A stretch of 64,000 nt of DNA from Amycolatopsis sp. DSM 110486 (GTDB lineage: Bacteria > Actinomycetota > Actinomycetes > Mycobacteriales > Pseudonocardiaceae), in the NCBI RefSeq assembly GCF_019468465.1, contig NZ_CP080519.1:3797001-3861000 (forward strand). The letters run 5' to 3'. Shown here piece after piece: positions 36,034 through 43,840 of the stretch (position 1 is its first letter; each line of letters starts with the position of its first letter). Both the position numbers and the translations under genes were made by a program. The notes under the pieces are model-generated. The model was not told where the DNA came from and searched no databases. It saw only the letters and a program-made list of their open reading frames with translations.

Positions 36034-37213
36034 GCACGTTTCCGACGACCATGTCTCCGGCGCCGAGATCGAGCTGGAACACGTCACCAAGCGCTACCCG
36101 GGCACGCGCGCACCCGCCGTCGACGACTTCTCCATGATCGTGCCGGCGGGCAAGATCGTGGTCCTGGTCGGCCCGTCCGGCTGTGGCAAGACCACGACGA
36201 TGCGGATGATCAATCGCCTGATCGAGCCGACGTCCGGGCGCATCACCATCGGCGGTGAAGACGCGCTGAAGCTCGACGTCGACACCCTGCGCCGCCGCAT
36301 CGGCTACGCGATCCAGCAGGCCGGGCTGTTCCCGCACTTCACGGTGGCGCAGAACATCGGCGTGGTGCCGGGGCTGCTCGGCTGGGACAAGAAGAGGGTG
36401 ACCGCCCGCGTCGAGGAGATGATGGACCTCGTCGGGCTCGACCCGGCCGACTTCCGCGACCGCTTCCCGCGCCAGCTCTCCGGTGGTCAGCAGCAGCGCG
36501 TCGGCGTGGCCCGCGCGCTCGCGGCCGACCCGCCGGTGCTGCTGATGGACGAGCCGTTCGGCGCGGTGGACCCCATCACGCGCGGCAACCTGCAGGACGA
36601 ACTGCTGCGGCTGCAGACCGAACTCAAGAAGACGATCGTGTTCGTCACGCACGACTTCGACGAGGCTGTGAAGCTCGGCGACAAGATCGCGGTCCTCGGC
36701 AACGAGTCGAAGATCCTGCAGTACGACACCCCGGACGCGATTCTCGCCAACCCGGCCGACGACACCGTCGCCGGTTTCGTCGGTGCCGGCGCTTCGCTCA
36801 AGCAGCTGACCTTGCTGCGCGTACGCGACGTCGAGCTCCAGCAGAATGTGCTCACCACCGGCGTCGACGAGGCGCCGGCGGATGTCGCCAAGCGACTCGA
36901 TGAGCAGAGCAGGCAGTTCGTCCTCGTGCTCGACGCCCGCCGCCGCCCGGTGCGCTGGGTGCACCGGCGTGAGCTTGCCGCAGCGACCTCGCTGGCCACC
37001 GCGGGCAAGCCGTTGCGCGACATCGTGAGTCTGCAGTCGACGCTGCAGGACGCGCTGGAGGCCATGCTCGCCGAGGGCGGCGGCGTGCCCGTCACCGGTC
37101 CGCGCGGCGAGTTCGCCGGCATGATCGAGCTGGACACCGTGATCAACACGATCCAGCAGCTGCGCGACGACCACGCCGACGACCACGAGACGGTCGGAGG
37201 TGTTTCGCAGTGA
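36026..37213 (+). CDS. Osmoprotectant ABC transporter ATPase with CBS domains (OpuCA/ProV type)
   Basis: This 395-residue ATPase starts at GTG 36026. Walker A is GPSGCGKTT, the Q-loop is in AIQQAGLFPHFTV, the signature is LSGGQQQR, Walker B is VLLMDEPFGAVD, and the switch His is in FVTHDFDEAVK. A C-terminal tandem CBS region (about 260-385) probably senses ionic strength or nucleotides, as in OpuA/OpuC systems, and gates uptake under osmotic stress. It overlaps both neighbouring permease genes. Confidence 0.95.
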   Translation: MAEHVSDDHVSGAEIELEHVTKRYPGTRAPAVDDFSMIVPAGKIVVLVGPSGCGKTTTMRMINRLIEPTSGRITIGGEDALKLDVDTLRRRIGYAIQQAGLFPHFTVAQNIGVVPGLLGWDKKRVTARVEEMMDLVGLDPADFRDRFPRQLSGGQQQRVGVARALAADPPVLLMDEPFGAVDPITRGNLQDELLRLQTELKKTIVFVTHDFDEAVKLGDKIAVLGNESKILQYDTPDAILANPADDTVAGFVGAGASLKQLTLLRVRDVELQQNVLTTGVDEAPADVAKRLDEQSRQFVLVLDARRRPVRWVHRRELAAATSLATAGKPLRDIVSLQSTLQDALEAMLAEGGGVPVTGPRGEFAGMIELDTVINTIQQLRDDHADDHETVGGVSQ

Positions 37214-37989
37214 CAGCCGTTGTCGACACTGGCTTTTCCACCGAATCCGGCTCCCGTGGTGCGGAACGCTTCCGCCTGTTCGCCCAGCCCATCGCCGTGG
37301 TCGTGCTGGTCGCGGTCACGCTCGGCTGGGTGTTCGGCACCGGCCTGACCGCCACCGAGAAGACGACACTCAACGCGACCTCGCTGCTGACCGCGTTGCG
37401 CGATCACGTCGCGATGACGCTGGTCGTGGTGGTGCTCGTGGTGCTTCTGGCCGTGCCGCTCGGGGTCATGGTCACGCGGCGGTGGGCGCGGTTCCTCGCG
37501 CCCGTCTTCCTCGCGATCGCCAACATCGGCCAGGCCGCACCCGCGCTGGGTGTGCTGGTGCTGTGGTTCATCGTCACCGGCGCGGTCGGCGGGCTGTGGG
37601 TCGCGGCGCTGCCGCTGGCGTTCTACTCGCTGCTGCCGGTGCTGCGGAACACGATGGTGGGCCTGCAGCAGGTGGACCCGGCGCTGATCGACGCCGGGCG
37701 CGGCATCGGGATGTCCTCGTCGGCCGTGCTGTGGCGCGTGGAGTTTCCGCTGGCCATCCCGCTGATCCTGGCCGGTCTGCGCACGTCGCTCGTGCTGGCC
37801 GTGGGTACGGCGACGTTCGGGATGTTCGTCAACGCCGGCGGTTTCGGCCTGCTGATCGACACCGGCTACAAGCTCAACCTCACGAAGGTGCTGATCACCG
37901 GCTCCGTGCTGGCCGTCGCGCTGGCGCTGCTGGTCGACTGGCTGGGCGCGGTGGCGGAACAGTTCTTCGGACCGAAGGGGCTGCGCTGA
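37210..37989 (+). CDS. Osmoprotectant ABC transporter permease (OpuCD type)
   Basis: This 259-residue permease starts at GTG 37210 in an overlap with the ATPase stop. It has an extra N-terminal region before the first helix, then about five or six helices. The EAA loop is LIDAGRGIGMSSSAVLWRVEFPLAIPLILAGLRTSL (region). It partners the first permease of the operon. Its stop shares a base with the start of the binding-protein gene. Confidence 0.94.
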   Translation: MTAVVDTGFSTESGSRGAERFRLFAQPIAVVVLVAVTLGWVFGTGLTATEKTTLNATSLLTALRDHVAMTLVVVVLVVLLAVPLGVMVTRRWARFLAPVFLAIANIGQAAPALGVLVLWFIVTGAVGGLWVAALPLAFYSLLPVLRNTMVGLQQVDPALIDAGRGIGMSSSAVLWRVEFPLAIPLILAGLRTSLVLAVGTATFGMFVNAGGFGLLIDTGYKLNLTKVLITGSVLAVALALLVDWLGAVAEQFFGPKGLR

Positions 37990-38960
37990 TGAACGTCCTC
38001 AAGAAGGCGGGCGTTCTCGCGGGGGCGGCGCTGCTCGCCGGGACGCTCTCGGCGTGCGGGCTCGACCTCAACACGTCCGTGCCGTACTCGATCCAGCCCG
38101 GTTCCATCCAGCCGACGCCCGGCGTACAGGGCGTGCGCGTGGTGGTGGGCTCGAAGGACTTCACCGAGAACATCATCCTGGGCTACATGGCGGAGATGGC
38201 GCTGAGCGCCGCCGGCGCCGACGTCGTGGACCTCACCGACATCAAGGGGTCCAACTCGTCGCGCCAGGCGCTGCTCAACGGGCAGACCGACGTCACCTGG
38301 GAGTACACCGGCACCGGCTGGATCAACTACCAGGGCAACGAGCTGCCGGTGCCGGGCGGCGAGCAGGCGCAGTACGACGCGACCGCGAAGGCCGACGCCG
38401 AGAAGAACGGCGTCACGTGGCTCAAGTACTCGCCGCTCAACGACCAGTACGCATTCGCCACAACCGACGCCTACGCCAAGCAGAACAACCTCAAGTCCAC
38501 CACCGACCTGGCGAACTTCCTCAAGCAGAAACCTGACCAGGCACGGTTCTGCTTGGAGACGGAGTTCACCAGCCGCCAGGACGGCTTCCCGGCGGCGGTC
38601 AAGGCGTACGGCTTCCAGAACCCGAAGATCGAGAATTTCGGCATCGGCACGATCTACTCCGCCGTGGCCAACGGCACGTGCCCGGTCGGCGAGGTGTTCA
38701 CCACCGACGGTCGCATCTCGGGGCTCAACCTCCGCGTGCTGGAGGACGACAAGAAGGCGTTCCCGCAGTACAACGCCGCGGTGACGATGCGCACGGACTT
38801 CCTGAACCAGCACCCCGCGCTGCGCGGCCCGCTGGAGAAGGTGACCGCGGCGATCGACAACGCGCAGATGGTGCAGCTGTGCAAGCAGGTCGACGTCGAT
38901 GGCCAGGACGCCGGCGTGGTCGCGCACCAGTGGATGATCGACAAGGGGTTCATCAAGTAA
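37989..38960 (+). CDS. Osmoprotectant-binding lipoprotein (OpuCC/OpuAC type)
   Basis: This 323-residue lipoprotein starts at ATG 37989. Its lipobox is LAGTLSACGLD. The body is a glycine-betaine/quaternary-ammonium binding domain with the typical VVVGSKDFTENIILGYMAEMAL opening and the LNGQTDVTWEYTGTGWINY and NLRVLEDDKKAFPQYNAAVTMR regions. Several Tyr/Trp residues would form the aromatic cage for the trimethylammonium group. It delivers substrate to the two-permease channel. A nested inverted-repeat structure ends the operon. Confidence 0.95.
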   Translation: MNVLKKAGVLAGAALLAGTLSACGLDLNTSVPYSIQPGSIQPTPGVQGVRVVVGSKDFTENIILGYMAEMALSAAGADVVDLTDIKGSNSSRQALLNGQTDVTWEYTGTGWINYQGNELPVPGGEQAQYDATAKADAEKNGVTWLKYSPLNDQYAFATTDAYAKQNNLKSTTDLANFLKQKPDQARFCLETEFTSRQDGFPAAVKAYGFQNPKIENFGIGTIYSAVANGTCPVGEVFTTDGRISGLNLRVLEDDKKAFPQYNAAVTMRTDFLNQHPALRGPLEKVTAAIDNAQMVQLCKQVDVDGQDAGVVAHQWMIDKGFIK

Positions 38961-38968
38961 GCAGCCGG

Positions 38969-39030
38969 ACGCGGGCCGTTCACTAAGGAATGCTAAGTTG
39001 CTCAGGAATCCTTAGTCGAGCGGCCCGCGT
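38969..39030 (+). promoter_or_regulatory. Nested inverted repeat: osmoprotectant operon terminator enclosing a putative HxlR operator
   Basis: Outer arms ACGCGGGCCG (38969-38978) and CGGCCCGCGT (39021-39030, followed by TTT) pair perfectly. Inside, ACTAAGGA (38982-38989) and TCCTTAGT (39009-39016) pair perfectly, and a further CTAAG lies in the centre. The outer stem with T-run suits termination of the Opu transcript. The AT-richer inner palindrome suits a regulator site for the next operon, whose start is 29 bases beyond. An extended -10-like TGCTAAGTT lies at 38991-38999. Confidence 0.65.
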
Positions 39031-39058
39031 TTTGCCGGGCCGGGAGGAGGCGGAGGCG

Positions 39059-39628
39059 TTGCCGAAGCTTGAGATCATCCTGGCGAGCACGCGCCCGGGC
39101 CGGGTGGGCCTGCCGGTGGCGAAGTGGACGGAGTCCGCGGCGATCGAGCACGGCGGCTTCGACGTCGAGCTCGTGGACCTCGCCGAGGTCAACCTGCCGT
39201 TCTTCAACGAGCCGAAGCACCCGCGCCTCGGTCAGTACGAGCACCAGCACACGAAGGACTGGAGTGCGAAGGTGTCCGAAGCGGACGCGTTCGTCTTCGT
39301 GATGCCCGAGTACAACTACGGCTACAACGCCGAGCTGAAGAACGCCATCGACTACCTGCACAACGAGTGGAAGTACAAGGCCGTCGGCCTGGTCAGCTAC
39401 GGCGGCGTCGCGGCAGGCACGCGTGCGGTGCAGCAGATCAAGCAGGTCGTGACGACGCTGCGCATGACCCCGGTGTTCGACGCGGTGTCGGTGCCGTTCG
39501 TGCAGCAGTTCATCAGCGACGAGGGCGAGTTCGTGCCCAACGAGATCGTGAAGACCTCGGCCAAGGCCATGTTCGACGAGCTGGTGCGGGTCACCGCGTC
39601 GCTGGCGCCGCTGCGCTCGGGCGACTGA
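39059..39628 (+). CDS. NAD(P)H-dependent FMN/quinone reductase
   Basis: TTG 39059 behind GGGAGGAGG gives a 189-residue flavodoxin-like reductase. The N-terminal phosphate loop is LEIILASTRPGRVGLPVAKW, the isoalloxazine-contact region is FVMPEYNYGYNAELKNAIDYL, and SYGGVAAGTRAVQQIKQV follows. The family reduces quinones, azo dyes, nitro compounds or FMN. An HxlR regulator gene lies 22 bases downstream. That pairing is typical of electrophile- or quinone-stress operons. Confidence 0.92.
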   Translation: MPKLEIILASTRPGRVGLPVAKWTESAAIEHGGFDVELVDLAEVNLPFFNEPKHPRLGQYEHQHTKDWSAKVSEADAFVFVMPEYNYGYNAELKNAIDYLHNEWKYKAVGLVSYGGVAAGTRAVQQIKQVVTTLRMTPVFDAVSVPFVQQFISDEGEFVPNEIVKTSAKAMFDELVRVTASLAPLRSGD

Positions 39629-39650
39629 CTCCTGGCGAGGGGAACGGGCG

Positions 39651-40019
39651 ATGGTCGAGCACAGTGAACCTCGGCACGACGGCGACGACGTCCACCAGGT
39701 CTGCACGCGCTTCCACACGGCGATCGAGCTGATCGGCACGCGCTGGACGGGCGCGATCCTGCGCGCGGTGTTCACCGGCAGCCACCGCTACGCCCAGATC
39801 AGGGCCGCGGTGCCGGGCGTCAGCGACACGATGCTCGCACAGCGGCTGCGGACGCTGGAGGAGGAGGGCCTGCTGGAACGGCAGGTCCTCGCCACCACGC
39901 CCGTGCAGGTCGAGTACCGCCTCACGGCGAAGGGCCTGGACCTCGAGCCGGTGGTCGACGCCGTGATCACCTGGTCGCACAAGTGGATCCCGCTGCCGCC
40001 GGGAACCTCGGTTTCTTGA
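39651..40019 (+). CDS. HxlR-family transcriptional regulator with a single N-terminal Cys
   Basis: This 122-residue winged-helix protein has the HxlR core: AIELIGTRWTGAILRAVFTG, then YAQIRAAVPGVSDTMLAQRLRTLEEEGLLERQ and VEYRLTAKG. It has only one cysteine, Cys18, just before the first helix. That is where YodB/QsrR-type members carry the sensing Cys that reacts with quinones or diamide. With a quinone-reductase-like gene directly upstream and a palindrome before that gene, autoregulated redox control is a reasonable inference. Confidence 0.93.
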   Translation: MVEHSEPRHDGDDVHQVCTRFHTAIELIGTRWTGAILRAVFTGSHRYAQIRAAVPGVSDTMLAQRLRTLEEEGLLERQVLATTPVQVEYRLTAKGLDLEPVVDAVITWSHKWIPLPPGTSVS

Positions 40020-40095
40020 GCGGGTTGTCTTGAACAGAGCTGTCTTCGGGGCGATCGAGCCGCTCACCACTTCGGGTGAGCGGCCCGGCTCGCGC

Positions 40096-40560
40096 TCAGA
40101 CGCCGAGCCGGTGCAGCAGCTGTTCCTCCAGGGAGTCGAGCTCGCTCGACACCGCGCGGTGCGCGGCCTTGCGCCGGGTGGCGGGCATCCGCTCGGCCGC
40201 GCGGACCGTGGCCGACAGCTGTTCGAGCGTGCCCTGGGTGTCGGTCGCGAACTTCGCGTCGGCTTCGGTGGCCTTGCTCGACTTCCTGAGCTCGCCCAGG
40301 CCCTGTACGAGACCGGCGATCCGCGCGTGCAGCGCGGCACCGCGGCCGGAGAACTCGCCGAGCTGGTCGACGGCGACGCCGAGCTTGCGCGCCTGGTAGC
40401 GGTCGTACAGCTCCCGGGCCGCGCCCGCCGCGCGCACCGCGTACGGCGCGACCACCGGGATCACGGCCGGCCCGAGCACCTTGGCCACCGCGATCGCGTT
40501 CTTCGCCTTCTTCGGGGTGATCCGAGCTTCACCCGCGTCCTGCTTGGCCTTGCGCGCCAT
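40096..40560 (-). CDS. Conserved hypothetical protein (helical, basic)
   Basis: This 154-residue protein starts at ATG 40560. It has a Lys/Arg-rich N terminus (MARKAKQDAGEARITPKKAKN). A hydrophobic stretch (about 25-45, AVAKVLGPAVIPVVAPYAVRAAG) may touch the membrane. A long helical region rich in Ala, Glu and Arg follows and probably forms coiled coils. I do not recognise a function, though such proteins occur widely in actinomycetes. It is divergent from the nuclease gene across 115 bases. Confidence 0.78.
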   Translation of the reverse strand: MARKAKQDAGEARITPKKAKNAIAVAKVLGPAVIPVVAPYAVRAAGAARELYDRYQARKLGVAVDQLGEFSGRGAALHARIAGLVQGLGELRKSSKATEADAKFATDTQGTLEQLSATVRAAERMPATRRKAAHRAVSSELDSLEEQLLHRLGV

Positions 40561-40675
40561 GGCCCACCTCCTGCTACTCGTCGTGGTCGAACTTACTGGT
40601 CCGAGTGGGGCCGGGCATGTCGGCTCGCAGCACGGAAAGGCAGTTCTGTCGGTGGGGGCGGATAAGGTGATCGTC

Positions 40676-42364
40676 ATGGGTAACGAGGTGCTGCTCGACG
40701 CCGGAGCGGTCAGTCGCTGCCGTCGTCGTGTGCATCTGGAGCACGACCCCGCGATGCGCGACGTCCCGCTGCCGCCGCCGGATCCCACGGCGCAGCAGCG
40801 GATCGCCGACGCGACGGCGCACCGCGAGGCGATCCTGCAGCGCCTCATCGACGCGACCACCGATGCCGCGGGCTCGGATGCCATGGGCCGTGATGTGACG
40901 AGTGCCGACGCGACCTGGGCGCGCATCCCGCGTGACCTGCCCGCGGCAGATCGCGTGCGGCTCACGGAGGAAGCCTTCGCCGAGGGCACGCGGTTCATCT
41001 GGGGCCCGCTGCTGCAGGCCGACCCGGTCGGGCACCGGCGCGGCGGCGTCGACCTGCTCGTGCGCACCGCGACCGGGTACGTGCCGGTGCTCGTGGTGCG
41101 CCACCGCATCACCGACCGCGGCCAGGGCGCGCCGACCACCGGGCTGACCGACCTCGACCCGGCGCACCGCACGCCGGACGAGGCGCGCAAGGTGCGTTCG
41201 CAGCCACGCGACCAGCTGCGGCTCGCGCACCTGCGGCGGATGCTGCAGACGTACGGGCGGGCCGAGACCGGCCGCGCCGTCGGCGGCGTCATCGGGCTCG
41301 ACGCCGATGTGGTCGTCTGGCACGACCTCACCGCCGGCACCTGGCCCGGCGGCCGCAGCGCGCTGGCGGAGTACGACGCGCGCTTCGCCGACCGCCTCGC
41401 CGTGGCCACCGCGGCCGCGACCGGCGGCGAACCGCTGGCCATGCCCTCGCGCGTGCTGGAGTGCCGGCGCTGCCCGTTCTGGCCGACGTGCGAGGTGCAG
41501 CTCACCGAGACCCGCGACGTCAGCCTCGTGGTGCGCGGCGAGGACGCCGGCGAGCTGCGCCGCACCGGCGTGTCCACTGTGGACAAGCTGGCCGCACTCG
41601 ACCCGGCCGCCGAGGCGCCGCCGATGAACTGGACCGGCGGCACGTTCGCCGACGCGATCATGCTCGCGCGCGCGTGGCTCGCCGGCCTCACCGTGGTGCG
41701 CCGCACGCCGCAGGTCGAGGTGCCGCGCGGCGACGTCGAGGTCGACGTCGACATGGAGAGCTTCGGCGACGCCGGCGCGTACCTGTGGGGCACGCTGCTC
41801 TCGGGCGCGGACATCGGCGTCGAGCAGGGCTACCGCGCGTTCGCCACGTGGGAGCCACTGCCGACTACGGACGAAGCGCGCTCGTTCGCCGAGTTCTGGG
41901 CGTGGTTCACCGACGTGCGCGAGCGCACGCTCGCGGCCGGGCTCACGTTCCGCGCCTACTGCTACAACGCACTGGCGGAGAACCGCTGGCTGTTCGGCTC
42001 CGTCGAGCGCTTCGGCGACCACCCGGGGATCCCGACGAAGAAGGACGTGCAGTCCTTTGTGGACTCCGACGAGTGGGTGGACCTCTTCCGCAGTGTCACC
42101 GACCAGTTCCTGTGCTCGCGCGGCAAGGGTCTCAAGGTGATCGCTCCCGTCGCGGGCTTCCGGTGGCGCGACGCGGAGGCCGGCGGCGAAGCGTCGATGC
42201 GCTGGTACCGCGATGCCGTGGGCATGGACGGCGAAACTCCCGACGACACGCAGCGCGAGCGTCTCTTGCAGTACAACGAGGACGACGTGCTGGCCACGAA
42301 GGCCTTGCGCGAGTGGATGTCCGATCGGGCACAAGTCGAGGTGCCTTTCATGCTCGATCTCTGA
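40676..42364 (+). CDS. RecB-like Fe-S nuclease with C-terminal RNase H-fold exonuclease domain
   Basis: ATG 40676 with AAGGTG upstream gives 562 residues of the TM0106-type RecB-like nuclease group. The N-terminal Cas4/RecB-like part has Cys15 (VSRCRRR) and Cys263, Cys266, Cys272 (ECRRCPFWPTCEV), a set that would hold a 4Fe-4S cluster. Acidic GVDLLVR and the later VVRHR match PD-(D/E)XK strands. The C-terminal domain (about 340-560) has DVDMES and YNEDDVLATKALREW, an RNase H-like (RNase_H_2) 3'-5' exonuclease set. It probably processes DNA ends or foreign DNA. No cas genes or CRISPR repeats are nearby, so a housekeeping repair role is likelier. Confidence 0.88.
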   Translation: MGNEVLLDAGAVSRCRRRVHLEHDPAMRDVPLPPPDPTAQQRIADATAHREAILQRLIDATTDAAGSDAMGRDVTSADATWARIPRDLPAADRVRLTEEAFAEGTRFIWGPLLQADPVGHRRGGVDLLVRTATGYVPVLVVRHRITDRGQGAPTTGLTDLDPAHRTPDEARKVRSQPRDQLRLAHLRRMLQTYGRAETGRAVGGVIGLDADVVVWHDLTAGTWPGGRSALAEYDARFADRLAVATAAATGGEPLAMPSRVLECRRCPFWPTCEVQLTETRDVSLVVRGEDAGELRRTGVSTVDKLAALDPAAEAPPMNWTGGTFADAIMLARAWLAGLTVVRRTPQVEVPRGDVEVDVDMESFGDAGAYLWGTLLSGADIGVEQGYRAFATWEPLPTTDEARSFAEFWAWFTDVRERTLAAGLTFRAYCYNALAENRWLFGSVERFGDHPGIPTKKDVQSFVDSDEWVDLFRSVTDQFLCSRGKGLKVIAPVAGFRWRDAEAGGEASMRWYRDAVGMDGETPDDTQRERLLQYNEDDVLATKALREWMSDRAQVEVPFMLDL

Positions 42365-42395
42365 TCCGAGGGCCGGTGCGCAGTATGTTGACGCG

Positions 42396-43241
42396 ATGAT
42401 CAAGGTCGAGCCGCCTCTGGCGATCGAGGAGTGCGAGGCGGAAGCGCTGTTCGGGCTCGAGACCGGCGGTCCCGAGCCGGTGCGTTCCGCGCTCGGCATG
42501 ACGGCCACGCGCCTCGGCGGTGCGGTGGTGCTGGCGGTGCGCAACGACCCGACGGACTACTGGAGCAAGGCGCTCGGCTTCGGCCGCACGGAGCCGGTCA
42601 CCGCGGAGCTGATCGCCGAGGTGTGCGCGTTCTACCGCGCGGCGGGCACGCGCCGGGCCACGTTGCAGCTCGCGCCGTCGGTGATTCCGGAGGACTGGGC
42701 CGAGATCTGCGAGCGCGAAGGGCTCACGACCACGTCGTCGTGGGCCAAGCTTGTCGCCCCGGTGGAAGAAGTCGTGGCTCGCGCCGACGACGACGAGCGC
42801 AGGCCGGCCGACGAGATCCGGGTCGAGCCGGTCGAACCCGGTGACCTGTACCGGTGGGCGGCGCTGATGCTGAACGTCTTCGGCATGCCTGAGGAGCACT
42901 TCGCGGAGATGTTCGCCGCGTCGGCCGCCGAGCCGCACTGCCACCCGTTCGCCGTTTGGCTCGACGACGAGATGGTCGGCACCGCGATGATGTACCAGCA
43001 CGGCGAGATCGGCCAGATGTTCGGCGGCGCGGTCGCCGAGCACGCCCGCAACCGCGGCGGGCAGACGGAGCTCCTCGCCGCCCGCGCCCGGCTCGCGGCC
43101 GACCTGGGCTGTCACCTGCTCGTCGCCGAAACCGGCGCCGAGACCGAGGGCGAGCACAACTCGTCGCTGCACAACATGCTCAACCTGGGCTTCCAGGTGG
43201 CCTACGAGCGGCCGAACTGGGTGTGGTCATCCGCCGAGTGA
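42396..43241 (+). CDS. GNAT-family N-acetyltransferase, two-domain
   Basis: This 281-residue protein starts at ATG 42396. The C-terminal GNAT domain (about 140-281) runs from IRVEPVEPGDLYRWAALM. It includes VWLDDEMVGTAMMYQHGEIGQMFGGAVAEHARNRGGQTELLAARARLAADLGCHLLVAETG (region), where the acetyl-CoA-binding loop is recognisable. The N-terminal half resembles a degenerate acetyltransferase lobe. The acceptor is unknown. It lies 31 bases after the nuclease gene on the same strand. Confidence 0.88.
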   Translation: MIKVEPPLAIEECEAEALFGLETGGPEPVRSALGMTATRLGGAVVLAVRNDPTDYWSKALGFGRTEPVTAELIAEVCAFYRAAGTRRATLQLAPSVIPEDWAEICEREGLTTTSSWAKLVAPVEEVVARADDDERRPADEIRVEPVEPGDLYRWAALMLNVFGMPEEHFAEMFAASAAEPHCHPFAVWLDDEMVGTAMMYQHGEIGQMFGGAVAEHARNRGGQTELLAARARLAADLGCHLLVAETGAETEGEHNSSLHNMLNLGFQVAYERPNWVWSSAE

Positions 43242-43321
43242 CTCGCCGGCTCGAGTTCCGCCGCCCAGGCAACTTTCCGGTGTTCTCCGCGATCCAAGGG
43301 GGCGTCGGGTAGCGGAGGGCG

Positions 43322-43840
43322 GTGGGCGTGCACGGGTTCGAGGTCTTCGTCGAGCAGCACTACGACGAGCTGTTCCGCTACGCGCTCGTGCTGACCGGCG
43401 ACCGCGGCGAGGCCGAGGACGTGGTGCACGACGCGCTGCTGCGGCTGGTCAAGCACGTCGGCCGCGCGGACATCGAGCACGAGCGTGCCTACGCCCGCCA
43501 GGCGTTGTTCCGCGTCTTCCTCGCTCGCCGCGACCGTCGCCGCCGGGAGCGGCTGATGCCGATCGCCGGGGCGGACGTCGAGGCCGGGGGAGACGCGTTC
43601 GCCGTGTCGGCGGGCCGGGCGGAGATGGTCGCGCTGCTGTGGCAGCTGCCCCCGCGGATGCGGGCGGTGCTGGCGGCGCGCTTCTACCTCGACCTCGGCG
43701 AGGCGGAGACCGCGCGGCTGCTGGGCTGCGGCGTCGGGACGGTGAAGTCGTCGACGGCGCGCGGGCTGGCCCGGCTGCGGGAGCTGTGGGAGGCCACGCA
43801 CGAGCCGAGTCCGGCGGCGATCGGGAGGGGACAGCGTTGA
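43322..43840 (+). CDS. SigE-family ECF-type RNA polymerase sigma factor
   Basis: This 172-residue sigma factor has region 2 (about 7-70: FEVFVEQHYDELFRYALVLTGDRGEAEDVVHDALLRLVKH) and region 4 (about 105-160: LWQLPPRMRAVLAARFYLDLGEAETARLLGCGVGTVKSSTARGLARLRE). The VGTVKSSTARGLA motif is typical of the actinobacterial SigE family. Its stop overlaps the TTG start of a single-pass membrane protein that is a candidate anti-sigma factor. GGCAAC at 43268 could be a -35 for self-recognition. The stress that activates it is not evident. Confidence 0.92.
   Translation: MGVHGFEVFVEQHYDELFRYALVLTGDRGEAEDVVHDALLRLVKHVGRADIEHERAYARQALFRVFLARRDRRRRERLMPIAGADVEAGGDAFAVSAGRAEMVALLWQLPPRMRAVLAARFYLDLGEAETARLLGCGVGTVKSSTARGLARLRELWEATHEPSPAAIGRGQR

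Noticed and set aside
40676..42364. Cas4 of a CRISPR system
   Set aside because: No repeats or other cas genes, and the fused RNase H-like domain marks the TM0106-type nuclease group.
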